Source: Nocardia sp. MH4 (GTDB taxonomy: Bacteria > Actinomycetota > Actinomycetes > Mycobacteriales > Mycobacteriaceae). From it: 42,776 bases of DNA. The DNA lies in assembly GCF_019266065.1 (NCBI RefSeq), contig NZ_LPNR01000074.1:1-42776 (forward strand), in the 5' to 3' direction. The notes beneath the pieces are model-generated. The model saw only the letters and a program-made list of their open reading frames with translations. It was not told where the DNA came from and ran no database searches. This document shows positions 1-14,592 of the stretch, piece by piece. Within the stretch, counting starts at the first letter, position 1; the number at the start of each line of letters is the position of its first letter. The position numbers were made by a program, and so were the translations under genes.

Positions 1-143
1 CCCCGGTGCCGGTGGCCACCGCCTCGACGCTGCGCCATCCAGGCGGTGGCCGCCACCGCGCGGCCCGGCGCGGCGGCGACGTGCCGCTCGTCACGTCGGC
101 CCACGTTCCCGACCACGCGTGTCGACATGGGAAGATGGTCGGC
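1..143. other. Region upstream of aroC, no gene recognised
   Basis: The aroC reading frame stays open leftward to position 6, but the upstream codons give an Arg/Gly/Pro-rich peptide with no resemblance to any chorismate synthase N-terminus. I see no clear -35/-10 pair and no end of another gene. The stretch probably holds the promoter or 5' leader of the aro operon. Confidence 0.4.
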
Positions 144-1348
144 GTGTTGCGCTGGATAACTGCCGGAGAATCCCATGGTCCCGCTCTCGTCGCCCTCCTG
201 GAAGGGATGGTCGCCGGAGTCGAGGTGACATCGGACGATGTCTCCGCACAGCTCGCGCGCCGTCGGCTCGGTTACGGGCGCGGCGCCCGGATGAAGTTCG
301 AGGCCGACAAGGTCACCCTGGTCGGTGGCGTGCGCCACGGCCGGACCATGGGTGGTCCGGTCGCGATCGAGGTCGCCAACTCCGAGTGGCCCAAGTGGAC
401 CGAGGTGATGTCGGCCGACCCGGTCGACGCGGACGCGCTCGCCGGGATGGCGCGCAACGCGCCGCTGACCCGTCCGCGCCCCGGTCACGCCGACTACTCC
501 GGCATGCTCAAGTACGACTTCGACGACGCTCGTCCGGTGCTCGAGCGGGCCAGCGCCCGCGAGACCGCGGCCCGCGTCGCGGCCGGCACGGTCGCCCGCA
601 ACTTCCTGCGTCAGGCCTTCGGCGTCGAGGTGATCTCGCACGTGGTGTCGATCGGCACCGCGGCCAACACCACCGGCGTCATCCCCGGCCCGCACGATCT
701 CGACGCCATCGACGCCAGCCCGGTGCGCGCGTTCGATGCCGACGCCGAGGCGGCGATGATCGCCGAGATCGAGGCCGCCAAGAAGGACGGCGACACCCTC
801 GGTGGTGTCGTCGAGGTGATTGTCTCCGGTCTGCCGATCGGCCTCGGCTCGTTCATCAGCGGCGAGCAGCGGCTCGATTCCCGGCTGGCCGCCGCTCTCA
901 TGGGCATCCAGGCGATCAAGGGTGTCGAGGTGGGCGACGGTTTCGAGACCGCGCGCAGGCGTGGCAGCCAGGCCCACGACGAGATGCGTCCCGGGCCCGA
1001 CGGTGTGCTGCGCTCGACCAACCGCGCGGGCGGTCTGGAAGGCGGCATGACCAACGGTGAGGCACTGCGGGTGCGCGCCGCCATGAAGCCGATCTCGACC
1101 GTGCCGCGCGCGCTGTCGACCGTCGACATGTCCACCGGCGAGGAAGCCGTCGCGATCCACCAGCGCTCGGATGTGTGCGCGGTGCCCGCGGCCGGTGTGG
1201 TCGCGGAATCGATGGTCGCGCTGGTGGTGGCGCAGGCCGCGCTGGAGAAGTTCGGCGGCGACTCGCTGACCGAGACCCTCGCCAACATCACCGGCTACCT
1301 CGAGCGGATCGGCAACCGCCCGCACGTGCCCGCGGACAGCCGTACGCC

Positions 1349-1352
<4 letters not shown>
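144..1352 (+). CDS. aroC: Chorismate synthase AroC
   Basis: Converts 5-enolpyruvylshikimate-3-phosphate to chorismate, the last step of the shikimate pathway; the enzyme needs reduced FMN and acts in the cytoplasm. From GTG 144 the protein is 402 residues, about the length of the mycobacterial enzyme, and begins [12 protein letters not shown], a family signature. The blocks [51 protein letters not shown] and [13 protein letters not shown] are all present. GTG 144 is preferred because it gives the conserved N-terminus and has GGGAAG (129-134) at good spacing; ATG 135 would add three residues and cannot be excluded. The stop overlaps the aroK start in a GTGA, so aroC and aroK are translationally coupled. 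Confidence 0.96.
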
Positions 1353-3804
<2,452 letters not shown>

Positions 3805-3806
3805 AC

Positions 3807-3846
3807 GGTACTGTGCCCGGCGAGCGCGCTCGCCGGGCACAGTACC
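3807..3846. terminator. Perfect 40-bp palindrome, bidirectional terminator
   Basis: Bases 3807-3826 are the exact reverse complement of 3827-3846, with no unpaired centre beyond the minimum loop. It starts three bases after the aroB stop and ends seven bases before the last base of the convergent gene (3854). It has no T-tract. Its position between convergent ends and its strength fit an actinobacterial bidirectional transcription terminator. Confidence 0.85.
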
Positions 3847-3853
3847 AACGGAC

Positions 3854-4300
3854 TCAGACTGCCGGAGCGAACTCCGGTTGCGTAGTGGGAGAAGGGGATT
3901 CGGGGGTGCGCCGCGCGCGGCGGCGACCGAAGGCGACCCCCGCGAGCCCGGGCAGGAAGATCAGCAGCATGATGAACGACGCCGCCGAGGTCAGTTCGAA
4001 CAGCGCGCCGGAGTCGCCGAGTTCGACGCCGGGCACCTGATCGAGGATCAGGCACACGGCACCACTGGCGAGACCGGCCACGGCCCCGGCGGCCAGCCAG
4101 CGCACGGTGAGATCATCGGTGGTGCCCGACCGGCCGTCGCGCATCCCCCAGACGACCACGACACCGACGATCACGACGAGGCAGGCGACCCGCCAGATCA
4201 TGCCGTAGGTCGGCCAGAACGCCATCGCGAAGCCGAGCAGCAGCCGTAAGCCGACGACCAGCGCGCCGAGGACGGTGGCTCGTAACACCCAAGCGGTCAT
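3854..4300 (-). CDS. B-4DMT family small membrane protein (Rv2536-like)
   Basis: A 148-residue membrane protein with about four hydrophobic segments: near residues 4-28, 33-50, 65-85 and 100-122. A polar tail rich in Arg, Pro, Ser and Thr follows. Length, topology and the opening MTAWVLRA resemble the mycobacterial B-4DMT (bacterial four-TM drug/metabolite) proteins, including Rv2536, which also sits near aroB in M. tuberculosis as I recall. ATG 4300 is chosen because AAGGTG lies seven bases upstream; a GTG at 4309 is the alternative and would put that site inside the gene. The substrate is unknown. It converges on aroB across the palindromic terminator. Confidence 0.7.
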   Translation of the reverse strand: MTAWVLRATVLGALVVGLRLLLGFAMAFWPTYGMIWRVACLVVIVGVVVVWGMRDGRSGTTDDLTVRWLAAGAVAGLASGAVCLILDQVPGVELGDSGALFELTSAASFIMLLIFLPGLAGVAFGRRRARRTPESPSPTTQPEFAPAV

Positions 4301-4357
4301 GTGCAACACCTTAACCGGAAAAAACTAGAACAGGTATCAATTCCGGCGATAAGGCGA

Positions 4358-5182
4358 TCAGACCGAGGGCAGGGCCTCGTCGAGCGCGGCCGCCATCGCC
4401 GCGCGCGGCGCGGGCTGCCCGGTGAACAACTCGACCTGACCGAAGGCCTGGTTCAGCAGCATCTGCAGGCCGCTGACGACGGTGTGCCCGGCGGCGGCCA
4501 CCGCCTCGGCCAGCGGGGTCGGCCACGGGTTGTAGATCGCGTCCAGCACCACCGGCGCCGCCGCGACCTGGGCCGCGACCGGGGCGGCCGCCGTCGCGGG
4601 AATCGTGCTGACCACCGCGCTCGCCGTCGCGCAGACGGCGGCGAGGGCCTCGGCCTCGAAGCCGATCGTCGACACGGCCAGGCCCAGACGTTCGGCGAGT
4701 TCCAGCGCGTCACGCGCGCGGCCCGCGTCGCGTGCGACCACGGTCACCGATTCCGCGCCCAGTTCCGACAGCGCCAGCAGGGCGGGCCGGGCGGTGCCAC
4801 CGGCGCCCAGCACCACGGCCTCGCGCACCCGGTCGACGCCGCCCCCGCGCAGCGCGCCGAGCACCCCGTCCACATCGGTGCAGTCGGCCAGCCAGCCCGC
4901 CTCGGTGCGCACCAGGGTGTTGGCCGAGCCGACCAGGACCGCCCGGTCGGTGCGCGTGTCCGCGCGGGCCAACGCGGCCTCCTTGCCCGGCATGGTCACC
5001 GAGAGCCCGACCCACTCCGGTCCGAGCCCGTCGACCAGTCCCGGCAGCTCTTCGGCCGTGCACTCGACGCGCTCGTAGGTCCAGTCCAGCCCGAGCGCGC
5101 GGTAGGCGGCCAGATGCAGCTGCGGCGACCGTGAGTGTGCGATCGGCTTGCCGAGCACCGCCGCCTTGCGCGACTCAGCCAC
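4358..5182 (-). CDS. aroE: Shikimate dehydrogenase AroE
   Basis: Reduces 3-dehydroshikimate to shikimate with NADPH. The 274 residues show the substrate-binding N-domain (GKPIAHSRSPQLH, then SVTMPGKEAAL with the catalytic Lys), the Asn/Asp contacts (SANTLV, CTDVDG), the Rossmann loop VVLGAGGTARPA, and the C-terminal GLQMLLNQAFGQVELFTG. ATG 5182 overlaps the end of mltG by 8 bp, so it is the last gene of the coupled chain alaS-ruvX-mltG-aroE. Mycobacteria place aroE after mltG in the same way, as I recall. About 57 bp downstream, to the next gene start, hold no strong terminator. Confidence 0.95.
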   Translation of the reverse strand: MAESRKAAVLGKPIAHSRSPQLHLAAYRALGLDWTYERVECTAEELPGLVDGLGPEWVGLSVTMPGKEAALARADTRTDRAVLVGSANTLVRTEAGWLADCTDVDGVLGALRGGGVDRVREAVVLGAGGTARPALLALSELGAESVTVVARDAGRARDALELAERLGLAVSTIGFEAEALAAVCATASAVVSTIPATAAAPVAAQVAAAPVVLDAIYNPWPTPLAEAVAAAGHTVVSGLQMLLNQAFGQVELFTGQPAPRAAMAAALDEALPSV

Positions 5183-6728
5183 CGTAGGGCTTGGAGCTGT
5201 CGAGGATGCCGCTGCGCTGAGCCTGGGCGACCAGGCGCAGGTGTTCGGAGTAGCTGTCGGTGAACAGGGTGGTGCCCTCCTTGTCGACGGTGACGAAGTA
5301 CAGCCACGCGCCCGGCTCCGGATTCTCCATGGCCCGCAACGCGTCCAGTGACGGTGCCGAGATCGGCGTCACGGGCAGGCCGCGCATCGCGTAGGTGTTC
5401 CAGGCGGTTTCCCTGGCCCGGTCGGCGTTGGTGGTCGCCACCTCGGTGGTGTCGAGGGTGTAGTTGACCGTCGAGTCGAACTGCAGCATCTGATCGACCT
5501 TGAGCCGGTTCACGATCACCCTGGCCACTTTGCTCATGTCCTGTGGCTTCGCCTCCCGCTCCACCAGCGACGCGGACACCAGCGTCTGATACGGCGTCAG
5601 GCCCGTGGTGGCGCCCGACTGCAGCAGGCCGGTCGACTCGTAGCGCTGCACGCTCGAGGTCACCAGCTGGCGCAGGATCTGCTGCGGAGTCCCGCTGGGA
5701 TCGAAATCCCAGGTGCCAGCGGCGATCAGGCCTTCCAGCTGCCGGGACCGGTCCGGGGATTCCCGCACGCCCTTCATCGCCCAGTCCGGCACACCGAGGG
5801 CGGCCAGGTCCGTGCTCGCGCCCGCGGCGTCGAGCTGTTCGTAGGTCACGCACTTCTGCTCGGCGCCGTAGCAGCTGGCCTGGGCGACCTTGCGGTAGAT
5901 GCCGTCGTAGCGCCCGCCGGTGTTCGCGTCGTGCTTGTCGTGCAGCAGCCTGCCCTCGGAGACGGTCACGTTGCCGACCCGCGACTTCCCGCCGACCAGC
6001 GTGGCGACGGCGGTGGCGGCCGGGCTGTTCACACCGATCGCGTAGTACCCGGGCTGCACGTTGTTCATCCCCGAATTGCGCACGGCCGCTTCGTAGAAGG
6101 CCTCGGGGCTGGCGACCACGCCACGGTCGTGCATGGCACCGGCGATCTGCGAGGCGGTGTCGCCGGGATGCACCTGCACCACGACCAGCGCCCCGGGCGG
6201 ACCGGCGAAGTCCTCGGCCGGGGCGAACCGGCTCATCAGCTTGTAGCCGGCGAAACCGGCCGCGGAGACGATCAGGACGGCCAGCAGCGCACCGACCACC
6301 CAGAGGTTGCGGCGACGCCGTTTGCGCTCGGCGGCCTTGCGCGAGGCGATCCGCGACCGCTTGCGGCCCGACGCCGCCTTGCCGCGGCCCGCGGGCTGCT
6401 TGTCGCGGCCGGACGGCGGCGTGCCCCGGCCACGGTCGGCGGGGTTGCGTCCGCCCGCGCCGCGGCCTACCGGAGCGGCCCGCTGGCCGACCCGGCGCGG
6501 CGGAGCCACGGGCTCGGGCTCGGGTTCGGGCTCGGCGTCGTAGAGCTCGTCCTCGTAGCGCGGAATGACGTTGGTGTCGTCATCGTCGTCCCAGCCGGGC
6601 GGACCGGCCGGCTGCGGCTCCTCGCGCGCCTCGCGGGCGTCCAGGCCCCAGTCGTCGCGGCGGGGATAGCGCCGATCAGCTTCCCGCGCCCGGTAGCGTT
6701 CCTCGGCCCTGGCCCATCGGTCGGTCAT
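5175..6728 (-). CDS. mltG: Endolytic transglycosylase MltG (YceG family)
   Basis: Membrane-anchored lytic transglycosylase that cuts nascent glycan strands and so limits their length. From ATG 6728 the protein is 517 residues. Residues 1-140 are a cytoplasmic, charged, low-complexity segment, first acidic (a run of Asp, EPEPEPEP) and then very basic. One TM helix lies at about 141-162. The YceG domain follows, including a LysM-like entry ([14 protein letters not shown]) and the catalytic-Glu region SASLVEREA, then [10 protein letters not shown] and [17 protein letters not shown] 6728 overlaps the ruvX stop (ATGA). The long disordered N-tail is common in actinobacterial MltG. An in-frame start 66 bases upstream lies inside ruvX and is rejected. 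Confidence 0.93.
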   Translation of the reverse strand: MTDRWARAEERYRAREADRRYPRRDDWGLDAREAREEPQPAGPPGWDDDDDTNVIPRYEDELYDAEPEPEPEPVAPPRRVGQRAAPVGRGAGGRNPADRGRGTPPSGRDKQPAGRGKAASGRKRSRIASRKAAERKRRRRNLWVVGALLAVLIVSAAGFAGYKLMSRFAPAEDFAGPPGALVVVQVHPGDTASQIAGAMHDRGVVASPEAFYEAAVRNSGMNNVQPGYYAIGVNSPAATAVATLVGGKSRVGNVTVSEGRLLHDKHDANTGGRYDGIYRKVAQASCYGAEQKCVTYEQLDAAGASTDLAALGVPDWAMKGVRESPDRSRQLEGLIAAGTWDFDPSGTPQQILRQLVTSSVQRYESTGLLQSGATTGLTPYQTLVSASLVEREAKPQDMSKVARVIVNRLKVDQMLQFDSTVNYTLDTTEVATTNADRARETAWNTYAMRGLPVTPISAPSLDALRAMENPEPGAWLYFVTVDKEGTTLFTDSYSEHLRLVAQAQRSGILDSSKPYGG

Positions 6729-7287
6729 GCATCGTCTCCGACCACGCTCGCGTCTGCTGCGTCCTTCAACACCGAACTCCGCTCGTCCAACCATCCTTGC
6801 AGAATCGACACGGCTGCCGCCTGGTCGATCACCTGCCGCTGGCCACGTGCGCGAACTCCGCTGTCGCGCAGCGCACGTGCAGCAGACACCGTAGTCAAAC
6901 GTTCGTCGGAAAGGCGTATCGGAATCGGGTCGATCACCCGGCGCAACTCCCGGGCAAACCGACGTGCGATACCCGCCGCCGTGCCGTTTTCACCGCGCAA
7001 GGTGCGGGGCAGCCCGATGATCACCTCGACGGCTTCGTACTCCCGCACAATATCGGCAATTCTCGAGATGTCGGCGGGCGGACCCGCCGCGCGCCCGCCG
7101 GACTTCGACGGCTTGGCGCGCGGCACGGTCTCCACCGGGGTCGCGAGAATTCCGTCGGGGTCGCTCGAGGCGACCCCGATCCGGACGCTGCCGACATCGA
7201 TCGCGATCCGGCGGCCCCTACCGGGGTCGGTCGCCGGATCCGGTCGGTCGGCCGGTTCCTGTTCGGCTGGACCTGCGGTGGGTGGCA

Positions 7288-7288
<1 letters not shown>
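6725..7288 (-). CDS. ruvX: Holliday-junction resolvase-like RuvX (YqgF)
   Basis: RNase H-fold nuclease of the YqgF family, essential in many bacteria and linked to 16S/pre-rRNA processing and Holliday junction resolution. The 187 residues contain the first-strand motif [19 protein letters not shown] (catalytic Asp), the central [15 protein letters not shown], and the C-terminal [12 protein letters not shown] with [14 protein letters not shown]. The start ATG 7288 overlaps the alaS stop and the end overlaps the mltG start, each by ATGA. A much longer frame (to 9580) covers the same codons but upstream of 7288 is only an out-of-frame image of alaS. Confidence 0.93.
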
Positions 7289-9951
<2,663 letters not shown>

Positions 9952-10022
9952 AGCTGTCCAGCTTACCGCCTGCAATCCACCGGTTTTGCGCCGGAGTCGG
10001 TGGTCTCGGCGACAATCCGAAC

Positions 10023-10745
10023 GTGACCAAGACCGAGCGGCTCTACGCCCTCGCCGAAGAGCTGCGCGCCTACAGTCCGCGGCCGCGCACCGCACGTCAG
10101 CTGGCCGCCCGCTTCGAGGTGTCGACCCGCACGATCGAGCGCGATCTCGCCGCGCTGCAACAGTCGGGGCTGCCGATCCGGACCGTGCCGGGCCGCGCCG
10201 GCGGCTACGCCCTCGACCGGCACCGCACGCTCGCGCCGGTCAGCCTGACCGCGGCGGAGGCGACCGCGCTGGCCGTCGCGCTCCCCCGGCTGGCCGGGAC
10301 ACCGTTCGCGGCGGCCGCGCTGTCGGCGGTGCACAAGGTGGTGGCGGTGCTGCCCGAGCAGGACCGGCTGCGGGCCACGGCGCTGGTAGAGCGGGTGCGG
10401 TTCTTCCCGGTCGCGCCCGCACCCGTCCTGTCGCCCGCGATCCTGGACGCCCTCCTCGGCGGGCGGGTGCTGCGGATCGAGTACCTGGATCGGCTGGGCG
10501 CGCCCACCGAGCGCGAGGTCGAGCCGCTCGCGTTCGTGGCGGGCCGCGAGCACTGGTTCCTCTACGCCTGGTGCCGGATGCGGTCGGGACTGCGCGGATT
10601 CCGGCTCGATCGCGTGGTGCGCGCGCAGGTGCTCGACGACGTGGCGGTGGACCGGGGCATCGACCTGTCGACCATCCCGACCGGCGACGGGCGACTGATC
10701 GATGTGACCCCGATCACCGACACACCGTTGTCGCGGACGGACTGA
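10023..10745 (+). CDS. WYL-domain transcriptional regulator
   Basis: A 240-residue regulator. Residues 1-60 form a DeoR-type winged helix-turn-helix ([29 protein letters not shown], then GRAGGYAL). Residues 140-210 form the WYL ligand-sensing fold, with [10 protein letters not shown], the [13 protein letters not shown] segment in place of the strict W-Y-L triplet, and RGFRLDRV. Such proteins usually repress or activate a neighbouring gene in response to a small molecule or nucleic acid. The SnoaL-like gene starts 54 bp downstream on the same strand, the common arrangement for YafY-type regulators and their target. GTG 10023 is the only convincing start. Ligand unknown. Confidence 0.85.
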   Translation: MTKTERLYALAEELRAYSPRPRTARQLAARFEVSTRTIERDLAALQQSGLPIRTVPGRAGGYALDRHRTLAPVSLTAAEATALAVALPRLAGTPFAAAALSAVHKVVAVLPEQDRLRATALVERVRFFPVAPAPVLSPAILDALLGGRVLRIEYLDRLGAPTEREVEPLAFVAGREHWFLYAWCRMRSGLRGFRLDRVVRAQVLDDVAVDRGIDLSTIPTGDGRLIDVTPITDTPLSRTD

Positions 10746-10799
10746 ATCCTGGACAGCGCGGGCCGTCACCGGGGCGGCCACTTCACCGGGGAGCAACCC

Positions 10800-11198
10800 A
10801 TGACCACCACCGCACCGACCGTCGCCGACCAGCTCGCCGCCCGCTGGACCGCACTCTGGAACACCGACCCCGATCTCGCCCGGGCGCTGCTCACCGACGA
10901 CTTCCAGCTCCGTTTCGCCGCCACTACCCGCGAGGCCACCGACGGGTTGCGCGGTCCCGCCGACGTGACCGCCTTCGTCACCGGATTCCGGGCACAGCGG
11001 CCGGACGTGCGCTTCGTCGTCGACTCGGCCGCGACCGGCACGCTCGATGCCGAAGGTTCCGGCACCTTCGCGGTCCGCTGGCATTCCGAGCGATCCGGGG
11101 AACCCGAGCACGGCGGCATCGACATGATGGAGGCCGTCGGGGGCAGGCTGCGCCGGATCTGGTCGGTCGGTGGGTCGGCGCCGTTCGCCGTCGACTGA
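10800..11198 (+). CDS. SnoaL-like / NTF2-fold protein
   Basis: 132 residues with the pattern of small NTF2-fold (SnoaL-like) proteins: an N-terminal helix ending in a Trp-rich turn (RWTALWNTDPDLARALLTDDFQ), GLRGPADVTAFVTGFRAQRPDVRF, then strands ending in EAVGGRLRRIWSVGG. Start ATG 10800 has GGGGAG (10788-10793) six bases upstream. Members include isomerases, hydrolases and ligand carriers, and no catalytic set can be assigned here. It probably shares a transcript with the WYL regulator and may be its target. Its last 27 bases are echoed twice in the DNA downstream (see the repeat). Confidence 0.7.
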   Translation: MTTTAPTVADQLAARWTALWNTDPDLARALLTDDFQLRFAATTREATDGLRGPADVTAFVTGFRAQRPDVRFVVDSAATGTLDAEGSGTFAVRWHSERSGEPEHGGIDMMEAVGGRLRRIWSVGGSAPFAVD

Positions 11199-11313
11199 TC
11201 CGCCGGAGCCCGCCGCACGGGCACTTCGCCTGCCGGCGGACCGCGCCGTTCACCGTCGACACGATCCGGCCGGATACTCGTCCATCGGCGGATCGGCGCC
11301 GCTCGCTGTCGAC
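11169..11313 (+). repeat. Three degenerate copies of the SnoaL gene's 3' end
   Basis: A block of about 27 bases at 11169-11195 (encoding the C-terminal GGSAPFAVD) recurs at 11235-11260 and 11287-11313. By eye the first and third agree at 23 of 27 bases and would still encode GGSAPLAVD. The second has one base fewer. Weaker similarity continues about 12 bases past each copy (GATCCGGCCGGA-like). Spacing is 66 and 52 bases. This looks like old tandem duplication of the gene end, now decayed, filling the gap before the convergent rarA. Confidence 0.6.
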
Positions 11314-11325
11314 GACGCGGCCGGG

Positions 11326-12672
11326 CTAGGTCCCCCGGACGATGCGGCGCAGTTTGGCGACGCGGGGGCCCACTTCGCGTTCGAAGCCGTGGTCGGTGGG
11401 CGCGTAGTAGTCGGTGCCGACCAGGTCGTCGGGTGGGTACTGCTGGGCGAGCACGCCGTCACGGGCGTCGTGCGGGAACTTGTAGCCCTGGGCGTTGCCC
11501 AGCGCGGCCGCGCCGGCGTAGTGGCCGTCGCGCAGGTGCGGGGGCACCGCGCCCGCCTTGCCCGCGGCGATGTCGGCCATGGCCGCGCCCAGCGCCGAGG
11601 TCACCGCGCCGGACTTGGGCGCGGTGGCGAGGTGGATGGTGGCCTGCGCCAGGGCCAGCTTGGCCTCGGGCAGGCCGACCAGCTGCACCACCTGGGCGGC
11701 GGCGGTGGCGGTCTGCAGGGCCATCGGATCGGCCATGCCGATGTCCTCGCTGGCATGGATCATCAGCCGGCGGGCGATGAAGCGGGGGTCCTCGCCCGCG
11801 GTGAGCATGCGCGCCAGGTAGTGCAGGGCGGCGTCGACATCGGAACCGCGGATGGACTTGATGAACGCGCTGATCACGTCGTAGTGCTGATCGCCCGCCC
11901 GGTCGTAGCGGACGGCGGCCTTGTCGACGCTGGCCTCGACCAGTGCCACATCGACGACGCCGTCGAGCGAGGACTCGGCCGAGGCCTCCAGGGCGGTCAG
12001 CGCGCGGCGCGCGTCACCGCCGGCGATCCGGACGATGTGGTCGAGCGCGTCCTCGGCGACGGTGTATTGCCCATCGAGCCCGCGCGGGTCGGTGATCGCG
12101 CGGTCGAGGACCTGGCGGATGTCGTCGGGCGTGAGCGACTGCAGTTGCAACACCAGCGAGCGCGACAGCAGCGGCGACACCACCGAGAACGACGGGTTCT
12201 CGGTGGTCGCGCCGACGAGCAGCACGATCCGGTTCTCCACCGCCGCCAGCAGCGCGTCCTGCTGGGTCTTGGAGAAGCGGTGCACCTCGTCGATGAACAG
12301 GACGGTCTGTTCACCCACGGTCAGCCTGCGCCGCGCGACGTCGATGACGGCGCGGACCTCCTTGACGCCCGCCGACAGGGCCGACAACGCCTCGAAACGG
12401 CGCCCGGTGGCCTGCGACAGCAGCGAGGCCAGGGTGGTCTTGCCGGTGCCCGGCGGGCCGTAGAGCAGCACCGACGCCGCCCCGGAGCCCTCGACCAGGC
12501 GGCGCAGCGGCGATCCCGGCCCGAGCAGGTGCTGCTGACCGATCACCTCGTCGAGCGACCGCGGCCGCATCCGGACGGCCAGCGGCGCACCGGAATCGCG
12601 CCGGATCACCGCGTCGAGACCGTGCTCGGGCGCGGCGGGTTCTCCGGGCACGTCGAACAGGCTCTCGCTCAC
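11326..12672 (-). CDS. rarA: Replication-associated AAA+ ATPase RarA (MgsA)
   Basis: AAA+ recombination factor related to clamp loaders and RuvB, acting at stalled or collapsed replication forks. From GTG 12672 ([12 protein letters not shown]) it has 448 residues. Visible motifs: [21 protein letters not shown], Walker [10 protein letters not shown], Walker [10 protein letters not shown], sensor 1 [11 protein letters not shown] with SRSLV (arginine finger region), [12 protein letters not shown] (sensor 2), and the C-terminal tetramerisation block ([30 protein letters not shown]). The frame runs upstream to 12750, but those residues do not resemble the family. It corresponds to Rv2559c, which sits in a similar order in mycobacteria, as I recall. 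The ribosome site is weak. Confidence 0.93.
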   Translation of the reverse strand: MSESLFDVPGEPAAPEHGLDAVIRRDSGAPLAVRMRPRSLDEVIGQQHLLGPGSPLRRLVEGSGAASVLLYGPPGTGKTTLASLLSQATGRRFEALSALSAGVKEVRAVIDVARRRLTVGEQTVLFIDEVHRFSKTQQDALLAAVENRIVLLVGATTENPSFSVVSPLLSRSLVLQLQSLTPDDIRQVLDRAITDPRGLDGQYTVAEDALDHIVRIAGGDARRALTALEASAESSLDGVVDVALVEASVDKAAVRYDRAGDQHYDVISAFIKSIRGSDVDAALHYLARMLTAGEDPRFIARRLMIHASEDIGMADPMALQTATAAAQVVQLVGLPEAKLALAQATIHLATAPKSGAVTSALGAAMADIAAGKAGAVPPHLRDGHYAGAAALGNAQGYKFPHDARDGVLAQQYPPDDLVGTDYYAPTDHGFEREVGPRVAKLRRIVRGT

Positions 12673-12730
12673 GTCCAGCAGGGTACCGAGGCGGTCGGAC
12701 AGGTCCGGGACGGCGCAGGTGACCCGCCAC

Positions 12731-12754
12731 AAAGTTGAACGATTGACCAACTTT
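12731..12754. promoter_or_regulatory. Candidate operator upstream of phoD
   Basis: Inverted repeat AAAGTTG (12731-12737) and CAACTTT (12748-12754) with a 10-base centre, markedly AT-rich for this genome. It lies between the divergent rarA (start 12672) and phoD (start 12789) genes, 34 bp before phoD. The shape fits a dimeric repressor site. It does not match a direct-repeat Pho box. The regulator is unknown. Confidence 0.35.
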
Positions 12755-12788
12755 ACGAACAGGACTTGCGCGTCACCCCGTCGGTGGG

Positions 12789-14465
12789 ATGAGATCGCTC
12801 CTCGTGGTCGAAAACAACGGCGTCATCACCTCCGCGACAGGGCAGTTCGCCCGGCGCACCCTGTTCAAAGGCGGGACGGCGGCGGCCGCGGCGGTGTTCG
12901 CGAGCACCGCGACGGCCCACGCGGCGGGCGCGGTGTTCCGCCACGGTGTCGCCTCCGGTGACCCGCTGCCCGGCGCGGTGATCCTGTGGACCCGGGTCAG
13001 CGTGGCCGAGGACGCGGTCCCCGGCTCCGGCCTCGGCGCCCCCGCGACGGTGCGCTGGGAGATCTCCGCGAACGAGTCCTTCGCCGGGATCGCCGCCTCC
13101 GGCACCGTGACCGCGACCGCCGACGCCGATCACACCGTCAAGGTCGACGCGACCGGCCTGGCGCCGGCCACCGACTACTACTACCGCTTCACCGCCCTCG
13201 GCGAGACCTCGCCGGTCGGGCGCACCCGCACCGCGCCCGCGACCGACAGCGAGGTCGACCGCCTGCGCCTCGGCCTGGTCTCCTGCTCGAACTGGGAAGC
13301 CGGCTGGTTCGGGTCCTACCGGCATCTGGCCGCCCGCACCGATCTGGACGCGGTGGTGCACCTGGGCGACTACATCTACGAATACGCCCGCGGCAAGTAC
13401 ACCGGCCGCAACGGCGCGGTGCGCGGACACGAGCCGGCGAACGAGATCGTCAGCCTGGCCGACTACCGGACCCGGCACGGCCAGTACAAGACCGACCCCG
13501 ACCTGCTGGCCCTGCACGCGTCGGTGCCGTTCATCTGCACCTGGGACGACCACGAGTCGGCCGACAACTCCTGGCGCGAGGGCTCCGAGAACCACGACCC
13601 CGCCGTGCACGGTCCGTGGAGCGCCCGCCGGGCCGCCTCCGCGCAGGCCTACCTGGAGTGGATGCCGGTGCGCGCCGCTCGCACCGGCACCGAGGTGCAG
13701 ATCTATCGCCGCCTGCGCTTCGGCACGCTGGCCGAACTGTCGATGCTGGACCTGCGCAGCTACCGCGACCACGAGGCAGGTCCCGGCGCGGGCTGGCGCC
13801 AGGCCGACGATCCGGCGCGCACCATCACCGGCCGCGCCCAGATGGACTGGCTGACCGCGGGTCTGAGCTCCTCACCCGCCCGCTGGAAGCTGATCGGCAA
13901 CTCGGTGATGATCGCGCCGCTGGTGTTCCCGCCGCTCGAGCCCGCCACCACCCAGGCGATCACCGAGGCGATCGGCGTGCCCCAGGGCGGCCTGACCGTC
14001 AACGGGGACCAGTGGGACGGCTACACCGCCGACCGGCGCACCCTGTTCCGGACCATCGCCGAGGACAACGTGGCCGATGTCGTCTTCCTGACCGGTGACA
14101 TCCACACCTCCTGGGCCGCCGACCTGCCGCTGGATGCCGCGAACTACCCGGGCGGAGCGACGGTGGGCGCGGAGTTCGTCATCCCCTCGGTCACCTCCTC
14201 CAGCGTCGGCGACCTGCTGAAGGTGCCCGCCCGCACCGCGTCGGTGGCGGCCGAGGAGGCCATCAAGGCGGCCAACCATCACCTGCGCTACACCGAACTC
14301 GACTCGCACGGCTTCGGCGTGCTCGAGGTGACGCCCACCCAGACCCAGATGGACTGGTTCTACGTTCTCGACGTCACCGACCCGGCGACCGGTGTGCGCC
14401 ACGGCGCCTCGTTCGCCGTGCCCGCGGGCGGCCGGGTGGAACCGCGGCCGAACCCGGTGGCCTGA
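12789..14465 (+). CDS. phoD: Secreted alkaline phosphatase PhoD
   Basis: Phosphodiesterase/alkaline phosphatase exported by the Tat pathway, used to scavenge phosphate. The 558 residues begin with a twin-Arg signal (ARRTLFKGG near residues 21-29) followed by an Ala-rich stretch and a likely cleavage after AHA. A fibronectin-like N-domain follows ([20 protein letters not shown]). The metallophosphatase domain carries the metal-ligand blocks [36 protein letters not shown] and [10 protein letters not shown]. These are the PhoD set, which binds Fe and Ca. ATG 12789 is the given start; GTG 12804 in frame is also possible and leaves the Tat signal intact. Phosphate control is expected from the family but no clear Pho box is visible. 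Confidence 0.92.
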   Translation: MRSLLVVENNGVITSATGQFARRTLFKGGTAAAAAVFASTATAHAAGAVFRHGVASGDPLPGAVILWTRVSVAEDAVPGSGLGAPATVRWEISANESFAGIAASGTVTATADADHTVKVDATGLAPATDYYYRFTALGETSPVGRTRTAPATDSEVDRLRLGLVSCSNWEAGWFGSYRHLAARTDLDAVVHLGDYIYEYARGKYTGRNGAVRGHEPANEIVSLADYRTRHGQYKTDPDLLALHASVPFICTWDDHESADNSWREGSENHDPAVHGPWSARRAASAQAYLEWMPVRAARTGTEVQIYRRLRFGTLAELSMLDLRSYRDHEAGPGAGWRQADDPARTITGRAQMDWLTAGLSSSPARWKLIGNSVMIAPLVFPPLEPATTQAITEAIGVPQGGLTVNGDQWDGYTADRRTLFRTIAEDNVADVVFLTGDIHTSWAADLPLDAANYPGGATVGAEFVIPSVTSSSVGDLLKVPARTASVAAEEAIKAANHHLRYTELDSHGFGVLEVTPTQTQMDWFYVLDVTDPATGVRHGASFAVPAGGRVEPRPNPVA

Positions 14466-14529
14466 GGGCGGTCACGCCTGGAGGAAATCGGCGCAGAATC
14501 TTCGGTGAGGCTGTCGATCGCAGCCACTG

Positions 14530-14565
14530 CCGCTCGTCGGGTGTGTACGGCTACCCGACGAGCGG
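14530..14565. terminator. Hairpin between phoD and the DGPF gene
   Basis: Arms 14530-14542 and 14553-14565 pair perfectly over 13 bp (CCGCTCGTCGGGT and its complement) around a 10-base loop. It is 64 bp after the phoD stop and 27 bp before the next start codon. It may end the phoD transcript, or may be a 5' leader structure of the DGPF-sigma factor operon. Confidence 0.6.
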
Positions 14566-14592
14566 GCAGCCCTCATCCGAAGGAGCACCGTC

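Noticed and set aside
4321..4340. Second KstR-like box upstream of the B-4DMT gene
   Set aside because: TAGAACAGGTATCA resembles the site at 26290-26303 but breaks the GTT half (GTA) and is not palindromic.
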